64,000 nucleotides of DNA from Acanthopleura granulata (lineage: Eukaryota > Mollusca > Polyplacophora > Chitonida > Chitonidae). Shown here piece by piece: positions 58,901 through 64,000 of the stretch. The stretch spans positions 23,546,531-23,610,530 of the forward strand of contig JABBOT010000007.1 in the NCBI GenBank assembly GCA_016165875.1, in the 5' to 3' direction. The notes beneath the pieces were generated by a model. That model was not told the origin of the DNA. It made no database searches and was given only the letters and a program-made list of their open reading frames with translations. Each line of letters begins with the position of its first letter. Position 1 is the stretch's first letter. Made by a program: the position numbers and the translations under genes.

Positions 58901-61900
58901 ATTCTAGTGTTTAACAGCATACTGGTATAATGCATAGATCATTTCTTGAAAATTAATATTATCATAAAGCTTAGTGATTTTATTGGTGTTTAATGCTAAT
59001 ATGTTTGTAAAAGTAAACCCGACTACGCTATACTGATCAACAATTCACTTATTCTGTGAAAGAAACCCAGTCATTTTAGGCATGTTAGCACTGACACAAT
59101 TTACATGTAGCTTTAATGCTAATAAACTGTGAAGTACTTACTTCATCCTTGAAATCGTAAGCAAGGAAAAGAGATGACAATCAATTAACACAGGCTTTCG
59201 AGTAAAATAAAATTCTCTAAGTTTATCCACTTCTATTTTCATTTCAAAGTAATGTTGTGACAGAGACAAACTGCTGCTGGCACACCGTGTATCATAAAGA
59301 ATATCTACTCTATTGACAAGATCAATGGATATTTTTGAAGTTTATGCCAGTGATGAGAAAGTCAAGTTCATGGATAACTCAAAGAAAAGGAGTAAAAGTT
59401 ACATATAAGTTCACTGTTGTGTGAGAAACAAGATGTCTCCTGGCACATCTATTCTACTAACAACATGATCAATGGATACTTTTGAAGTTTATGCCAGTGA
59501 TAAGGGAGTCAAGTTCACGGAAAGTCAGGCATAACTCAAGGAAAATGACTAAATTTAGAGAAAGTTACACATGTGAAAGTTCACTGTTAAGAGAAAAACG
59601 AGATGTCTCCAGGCACATCTATTCTATGAACAACAAGGTCAATGGATATTTCTGAAAAAGTTAAAGGTTATGTCAATGATGTAAGGGTCAAGTTCATGAA
59701 AAGTCAGGCATAACTTATCGAAAACCCGGCATAACTAATGGAAAACTAGGCATATCCCCTAAAAACCAGGAATAACTCAAATTGAAAACAAAAAACCCAA
59801 CAAATCTCCTCATATTACCAAACACATGGGATCAAGTGAGAGCAGGGTTAAAACAGGTCATCTCCTTGGTTGAGGTTTAATAGGTCATATGGTGTGGTTG
59901 TGGGAGTGTGGATTATGGATTAGGATAATCTCTGCTATATGGATTAATACTTACAGTATTAGCCAGGGTGACCAGCTCTGGTTTGTGCTTCAGGAACAGC
60001 TTGACCACATCAGAGTGGTCATTCTCTGCAGCCAGATGGAGGGGGGTCTGACCATGCTGACAACAACCATCAAGACACATCAAATCAAACAAGGAATTTT
60101 TATGACAACATGAAAAATTATGACATCTATGAATTAATCATCCAAATTATTCCTGAACTATTACGTGGAAATGTTTTTTTTTCAATTTTGCTTTATACAA
60201 TATTTTATCAATTGTTCCCAATTTTACTCCCGAAAATAATCTTAACCGCACAAAATATCCTAAGAAGTTTGACTTTTTTTTTCCAATTTGAAACATGCTT
60301 TTGAAAGACCACTGAGAGCATGTCAATTCAGAGAAAAGACATACTGCCGCTGTGAGAAGACGTACCTCGTCCATGGCATTGGCATCAGCCTTCATCTTCA
60401 GCAGTGTACTGCAGACTTCTATTCTGCCATTCTGAGCAGCCAGGTGAAGAGGCGTCTTCTTAGCCTGTCACACAGAAAACCTCATCAAATACAGATTAAT
60501 GATGGTTAGCTTGTAAAGCTTGTCACACAAACAAAAACACTGCATTCTTACAATTGTGAGAAACGGAAATGAAAATCCTCAGGGCTGAAAATACTGTATG
60601 CACTGTTGACATGTTTAAATCATGTTCAATTTTGCGAAAGCCACAAAAAGGGGGCATAACTCTGCAGTTATCATGGGGCAATGTCAGATTTCAATGCCAC
60701 TTGGCCACAATTACCAAGACACAGGTAAACCATATACCCAACATCAATTGGTTTGTGTTGATATATAGCTAGAGGTACCCAGTGGTTGAGTGGATGAGCA
60801 AACAGGTGGGCTGACATACATGTACATGATTATACCTCTCAACAAGCCATGAATTAAAAGTGAAGAAAACAACAAAAAAAAACCATGACAGGATCAGATG
60901 AAAGAGCATGGAAGTTTATTTACAGATGTACCCTTTAATATGTAGTTTAACTTTCTCTTTCAGGAGAAAAGATTACTTCAAAATATTTTTTGTCTGGTGG
61001 CTATTTGATTTATTTGATTTGTGTTTTACGCCATACTCAAGAATATTTCACTTATACGACGGCGGCCAGCATAATGGTGGGGGGGGGAACTGGGCAGAGG
61101 CGGGGGAAACCCACGGTCATCCGCAGTTTACTGGCAGACCTCCCCACGTACGACCGGAGCGGAAGCCAGCATGAGATGGACTCGAACTCACAGTCACTGC
61201 ATTGGTGGGAGGCTGCTGGGTCATTATGTTGTGCTTTGCGCGCTGAAGAACTGAGCCACGGAGACCGCTGGTGGCTACTTGGGACCACCTCTTGATACAG
61301 ATCGTCTTTGCATAATAATGTACTAAATAAGGATGTGATACATGTCTAATAAATGCATCTGAATGTGAATTACTTCTTTATATTCCAACATATGCATTTA
61401 ATCTGAATTATGATAATACCTACGGATATGAGATATTAAAAATACAAACATGATCACAATCCAGATTAAACACATTTGTTAGATGAAAAAACGTAATTCT
61501 AGAGCAAATATATTTATTAAACATGTGTAACATTGTCATTTATAACACTATTATGCAATGACATTATATACCAAGAGGTGGTTCTAAATATCCACCATAC
61601 AAAAATATTTTCCAGTGCTCTGTTCTCCTGAGAGAGAAAATTAAAAACTAAGTAAGACTATATCTGCAAAATAAATTTTCACACCCTTCCATCTGATTTT
61701 GGCATTGTTTTTCTTTGCCTTTAAACAATGAACTGATGTATGCCTTAGGCATCAAGTAACATTTTAATGCACTATTTCTTCAACCTTTTCACATGTTTAC
61801 CTGGTTTTATTTTTTAGAATATTTCATTTCCCGTGAGGTCCTGATGAGGGCAATCCTGCATACATGTAAGCTGACAGGACAGCTGATCTTAAACAAAAAA

Positions 61901-63140
61901 GGCTTATATTAACACTGTGGATGTCAGTGTCCAGATACACCTTTTTTGATTACGGTCAGCGGACATCCACACCACCCCTACTCACAATACCTTGACATTA
62001 AGGCGGATAAACTGCTTTCAAAGTTTCCCGTAACCATGCAAAGAGGTTGAAGACACGGGGTAAAACTTATCTCCTACCAGAGAGAGGACATCAATGCTGG
62101 CTCCATGTGTTTCTATGAGCAGTTTGACCAGCCTGTTGTAGCCATTCTGCGCTGACAGGTGGAGAGAGGTCAGGCCCTGTTTGGACTTAGCGTTGACAAA
62201 GGCTTTGTGCCAGAGCAGAATATCGGCCACCTGGTCGTGACCGTTCTCTGCGGTAAGGTGGAGAGCCGCCTTTCCATGCTGGAGGGAGAAATAACACGGC
62301 AAATAAAGATAAATTCACGTACATGTCACATTTTCATTCACAAATTTCTACACTAAAAATCTATTGCTCTTCTCTACTCCCATAAGGGTTTAAAGGATGC
62401 ATAAAGAATGTCAAGGGCCTCTGTGGCTGAGGGGATTAGCGCGCCAGCGCGGCATGATTACCCAGTGCTTCTCACCAATGCGGTCGTTGTGAGTTCAAAT
62501 CCAGCTCATGCTGGCTTCCTCTCCTGCCCTACGTGGGAAGGTTCGCCAGCAACCTGTGGATGGTCGTGGGTTTCCCCTGTGCTTGGCCCAGTTTCCTCCC
62601 GCCATAATTCTGGCCTCCTTCATATAAGTGAAATATTCTTGAGTATGGCGTAAAAGACCAATCAAATAAAATAAAATAAATAAATCATGGACATATGATG
62701 CACAAGATTACGCCGAAATGGTAAACTTGTAAATAAATAAATCAATGGATGTTACAAATATTCTGTTGTTTAAAATACATCTCACTGGTTTAATAAATCA
62801 GCCTGTGTTGATCATTATTGACAAATTTAATGAGTAACTCCCAATTTAGCAATCACAATAACTGATAAACTGTCTTGGTCTGACGTGTATAAAAAGTGCA
62901 ATAGTCGACGCTGTACATAGAGAGATTCTGTACATGAAGCTTGAAATCTCGGCAACTGTCCCTTGTGTCTTCAGAAGAGGCCAGCACAGATTCTCCTACC
63001 CCTAGAGTGTGTACCAAGAAAACCAAGCTGTGTATGAATACCTCATCAAACACATCCACCCTGGCATGGTTCTGTAGTAAAATCTTCACAATTTCCAAAT
63101 GACCTTGTTCACTTGCCATCAGCAAAGGAGACCATCCATT
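49737..63140 (-). CDS. TRPN1: TRPN (NompC-type) mechanosensory channel, 3' part of gene
   Basis: Fourteen minus-strand exons join in one continuous frame to 1062 residues and a stop. In order: 14 ankyrin repeats (residues 1-486), a linker with SPAPVDTAAKLS, a pre-S1 helix, six transmembrane segments with a pore loop (FGLVDPDNLP), the TRP box WKFGRAKLIRNM, and a C-tail with LEDVVNWEMVV. All match TRPN/NompC channels, which have 29 ankyrin repeats, so about 15 repeats and the N-terminus lie beyond 64000. In flies and fish the ankyrin spring tethers the channel to microtubules and opens a cation pore on touch or vibration. All introns are GT-AG. The frame has no breaks, so the gene appears intact as far as seen. 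Confidence 0.96.
49949..50579 (-). other. TRPN intron
   Basis: 631 bases. No repeat or exon recognised. Confidence 0.6.
50580..50729 (-). CDS. TRPN1: TRPN penultimate exon
   Basis: Reads KICSAQAQEYINEEEDMD, then SRSIDMLANTSATWLRNVRR. It is an acidic post-TRP-box segment. It joins VIYKHK upstream and VAPD to IGFLRAP downstream, phase 1 at both ends. An alternative acceptor at ctgcag, 10 bases in, would break the frame. Confidence 0.8.
50730..52584 (-). other. TRPN intron
   Basis: 1855 bases. A degenerate reverse SINE tail may lie at 51690-51745 (tatttatttatgtgacagtt, then tcaagaacttttcatttac). No exon recognised. Confidence 0.5.
52585..53953 (-). CDS. TRPN1: TRPN channel-domain exon
   Basis: A single 1369-base exon holds the whole channel: FVFDLMVVGKMN, the linker with SPAPVDTAAKLS and KEKERSRDLL, pre-S1 WKIVMLFWAFL, S1 FLSYLVSHLYLILLFFL, S2 WEWLLLAWLSGLLVSEL, S3 WIRVISLGICSLGVSF, S4 FFAWALLLNFVQLLDFLSF, the HHLFGPWAIIIRDLMKDL linker, S5 RFLVILAIFMMGFTCHL, a Gly/Ser-rich turret, the pore FELLFFSLFGLVDPDNL, S6 VTLIVLINLLIAMMSDTY and the TRP box. 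The donor is aaag|gtgggt. Start 53953 follows a tatgtag acceptor in phase 0. Confidence 0.97.
53954..54550 (-). other. TRPN intron
   Basis: 597 bases. No repeat or exon recognised. Confidence 0.55.
54551..54757 (-). CDS. TRPN1: TRPN ankyrin exon, last two repeats
   Basis: 69 codons, phase 0 both ends. NGWTALHFAAKAGFLNVVKL then GKVPICYSAGATHSETLSYL, ending HNTYHLMDDKK, the standard TRPN transition from ankyrin repeats to linker. Confidence 0.95.
54758..55054 (-). other. TRPN intron
   Basis: 297 bases. Contains TA-rich sequence near 54890-54912. Confidence 0.6.
55055..55252 (-). CDS. TRPN1: TRPN ankyrin exon, two repeats
   Basis: 66 codons, phase 0. GAIPLHLAAQSGHTAVVSLL and GRTALHLASANGHLDMVALL are two classic repeats, ending INACDK before the NGWTALH exon. 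Confidence 0.95.
55253..55804 (-). other. TRPN intron
   Basis: 552 bases. No repeat or exon recognised. Confidence 0.55.
55805..55912 (-). CDS. TRPN1: TRPN ankyrin exon, one repeat
   Basis: 36 codons, phase 0. WGFTPLHLASQSGHEGLVRL and LLNYPGIQADATTHMQ match the TRPN repeat with the NYPG signature. The 5' third of this exon and its acceptor are copied in tandem in the intron immediately upstream (55913-56440). Confidence 0.95.
55913..56440 (-). repeat. 72-73 bp minisatellite copying a TRPN splice acceptor and exon start
   Basis: After the real exon start, the word tgaat/tgact recurs at 55976, 56049, 56122, 56194, 56266, 56334 and 56406: seven copies spaced 72-73 bp (one at 68). Each copy, on the gene strand, holds a cag|tgggg acceptor-like junction, then attcacacctctcca and agcctca from the exon. 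The first two copies keep the native ttttcag; the others have ggtcag or tgtcag. The copies are in gene orientation, and several carry a TAG where the exon has CAA. Confidence 0.92.
56441..56813 (-). other. Rest of the TRPN intron before the array
   Basis: No other feature recognised. Confidence 0.5.
56814..56951 (-). CDS. TRPN1: TRPN ankyrin exon with insert
   Basis: 46 codons, phase 0. TGLTALHVAAHYGQTDFIRE begins the repeat; a longer loop with VAATVKSEPPVDG and ELGAE follows, the known TRPN loop (PATVKSE in relatives). Confidence 0.93.
56952..57462 (-). other. TRPN intron
   Basis: 511 bases. Includes three direct copies of a 16-bp word (cacatgtgctagtcac) at 57285-57336. Confidence 0.6.
57463..57561 (-). 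CDS. TRPN1: TRPN ankyrin exon, one repeat
   Basis: 33 codons, phase 0. EGMTAIHLAARYGHVNILEP and LKGHVSWKISSKK match the TRPN repeat that precedes TGLTALHVAA. Confidence 0.93.
57562..57952 (-). other. TRPN intron
   Basis: 391 bases with A and T runs. No element recognised. Confidence 0.55.
57953..58054 (-). CDS. TRPN1: TRPN ankyrin exon, one repeat
   Basis: 34 codons, phase 0. TNNSTALHLAAAGGHVEVVK then ALLEAGASATDENA. Confidence 0.93.
58055..58720 (-). other. TRPN intron containing a full SINE
   Basis: 666 bases. Nearly half is the SINE at 58118-58387; the rest is AT-rich. Confidence 0.7.
58118..58387 (+). mobile_element. Full-length SINE, antisense to TRPN
   Basis: About 270 bp. tRNA-like head gggcctccgtggctcagtcg gttagcg (box A), caatgcggtcgctgtgagtt caagacc (box B region), body ggccgtccgtgggaaggcct, gatggtcgtgggtttccccc, cctcccaccataatg, then agtgaaatattcttgagtat ggcgtaaaac and an AATCAAATAAATAAATAAAT tail. 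A good reference for the family here. Confidence 0.92.
58721..58825 (-). CDS. TRPN1: TRPN ankyrin exon, one repeat
   Basis: 35 codons, phase 0. NGMTCAHIAADKGSVAVIKE then LMRFNKVVVTTARNR, matching TRPN NGNTCAHIAA.QGSVKVIEEL. Confidence 0.94.
58826..59954 (-). other. TRPN intron with long-period repeat
   Basis: 1129 bases. Contains the ~175-bp repeat at 59240-59720. Otherwise nothing recognised. Confidence 0.6.
59240..59720. repeat. About 175-bp tandem repeat, near 3 copies
   Basis: gatcaatggatatttttgaa, gtttatgccagtgat, gtcaagttca, agttcactgtt, gagatgtctcc and ggcacatctattcta recur in order around 59280, 59470 and 59640. Confidence 0.8.
59955..60056 (-). CDS. TRPN1: TRPN ankyrin exon, one repeat
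   Basis: 34 codons, phase 0. HGQTPLHLAAENDHSDVVKL then FLKHKPELVTLANT. Confidence 0.94.
60057..60365 (-). other. TRPN intron
   Basis: 309 bases, AT-rich. No element recognised. Confidence 0.55.
60366..60464 (-). CDS. TRPN1: TRPN ankyrin exon, one repeat
   Basis: 33 codons, phase 0. AKKTPLHLAAQNGRIEVCST then LLKMKADANAMDE. Confidence 0.94.
60465..62077 (-). other. TRPN intron containing a SINE
   Basis: 1613 bases. Holds the reverse SINE at 61005-61266. The remainder shows no feature. Confidence 0.6.
61005..61266 (-). mobile_element. Full-length SINE, same strand as TRPN
   Basis: On the minus strand: ggtctccgtggctcagttct, an aatgacccagcagcctccca block, gtgagttcgagtcc (box B), cttccgctccggtcgtacgt ggggaggtctgccag, gatgaccgtgggtttccccc, a G/C-run, ataagtgaaatattcttgag and tatggcgtaaaacac with a tail. 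All segments are present. Confidence 0.9.
62078..62278 (-). CDS. TRPN1: TRPN ankyrin exon, two repeats
   Basis: 67 codons, phase 0. HGKAALHLTAENGHDQVADI and GLTSLHLSAQNGYNRLVKLL with THGASIDVLSL at the end, closely matching the most conserved TRPN repeats. Confidence 0.96.
62279..63041 (-). other. TRPN intron containing a SINE
   Basis: 763 bases. Holds the SINE at 62415-62686. Otherwise nothing recognised. Confidence 0.65.
62415..62686 (+). mobile_element. Full-length SINE, antisense to TRPN
   Basis: Head gggcctctgtggctgagggg attagcgcgcc, aatgcggtcgttgtgagttc aaatcc, ccctacgtgggaaggttcgc, gatggtcgtgggtttcccct, agtgaaatattcttgagtat ggcgtaaaag and an AATCAAATAAAATAAAATAA tail. Very similar to the copy at 58118. 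Confidence 0.92.
63042..63140 (-). CDS. TRPN1: TRPN ankyrin exon, first repeat in window
   Basis: 33 codons, phase 0. NGWSPLLMASEQGHLEIVKI then LLQNHARVDVFDE. It joins HGKAALHL. The acceptor tttatttccag shows the gene continues to the right. Confidence 0.94.
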
Positions 63141-64000
63141 CTGGAAATAAAATCCAAAAACAAATGTATAACAGTTAAACTGAAATGAAAAATTTGTTGT
63201 AATTTGGCAGTGATTTTGTTAAACGAAGTTCATTCTAGGTCCCTGGAAGTGGTATTTCTTTAATAATGTACAGGAATATAAACACATATTCCTGAAATAT
63301 TAATATATCAAAACTGAAAAACAACATTACTCACAGTATATACATGTGACAGAGTAGAATTCATCTGTATTTTTTTAACTTGGATTAATGTCGGTTCAAC
63401 ATTACTGTAACGGTATGATGACAGTGTCTCCTTGTAGCAGGTTGGACCCTATGTGAACCATACGAGCCTGATGAACCATCCTGTTATGTTACACTGACAC
63501 CAGACCAACCAGCCTATTCCTCTTGTGCTGAGCAGCAAATTAATTGCAAGCTACTTTAATTACACAGGACAATGGACGACGATGTCTTGAGAAGATAGAC
63601 GGATAAATTGTTTTGGTAATCAGGTACTTGCTACTGTAATTCTTCAACCTTTTCGCATGTTTGCAGAGTACATATATTCAAGCATATTCTGAAGGCATTA
63701 TTTTGTGTGGGTTGATATTTTTATATTATTATTTTATATTTTTTTTGTGAAGCCCCGAAACTGGCTAATCCAACCAATGTAGTTTTGTCTCCAAACACCA
63801 ATGAAAAATTTACATAAATTGCACTGAAAGTTGCTCTTTCATATGCGAAAAGGTTGAGGAATTACCTGGAAATGAACACCACATGAATATTTATGTCCAG
63901 TGGTAACTGAAATACATGTAATTAAGCCGAACTGAAACCAATGACCCTTATTAATGTAGTGCAGAATTTGAGAGTTTCATCTGTCGCATTCATTAAGGCC
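63141..64000 (-). other. TRPN intron at window edge
   Basis: No exon or repeat recognised. Further ankyrin exons are expected past the edge. Confidence 0.55.

Overview
This is an animal nuclear genome window, intron-rich and AT-rich, with no prokaryotic features. It is most likely from a marine invertebrate, probably a mollusc or another lophotrochozoan. The reasons are a TRPN (NompC) mechanosensory channel, a family missing from mammals, a decayed BEL/Pao retroelement, and many tRNA-derived SINE copies and minisatellites. The species cannot be named from sequence alone.

Three host genes are supported by spliced, frame-consistent exons. (1) At 6.0-6.1 kb (minus) lies the first coding exon of a diphosphoinositol polyphosphate phosphohydrolase (DIPP, NUDT3/4 type); later exons would lie beyond the left edge. 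(2) At 32.3-38.6 kb (plus) lies a complete five-exon coding region for inositol hexakisphosphate kinase (IP6K), 405 residues, with the PxxxDxKxG, SSLL and VDFAH motifs. (3) At 49.7-63.1 kb (minus) lie the last 14 exons of a TRPN channel gene: 14 ankyrin repeats, the linker, the channel domain with TRP box, and the C-terminus, 1062 residues in one continuous frame. Its N-terminal repeats lie past the right edge. DIPP and IP6K are head to head, IP6K and TRPN tail to tail. IP6K makes inositol pyrophosphates and DIPP removes them, so two opposing enzymes of one pathway are neighbours.

Between the genes: 13.4-19.15 kb is a broken BEL/Pao retrotransposon with a candidate 3' LTR; 19.7-23.1 kb and 31.2-32.0 kb are minisatellites; 38.7-39.2 and 44.0-44.7 kb are further arrays. 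SINE copies, some full length (about 270 bp), are scattered in both orientations, including in IP6K and TRPN introns. Several inverted-repeat structures look like non-autonomous DNA elements.

The most unusual structure is at 55.9-56.4 kb: an intron of TRPN carries about seven 72-73 bp tandem copies of the 3' splice site and first ~35 bases of the neighbouring ankyrin exon, a run of decoy splice acceptors in gene orientation.
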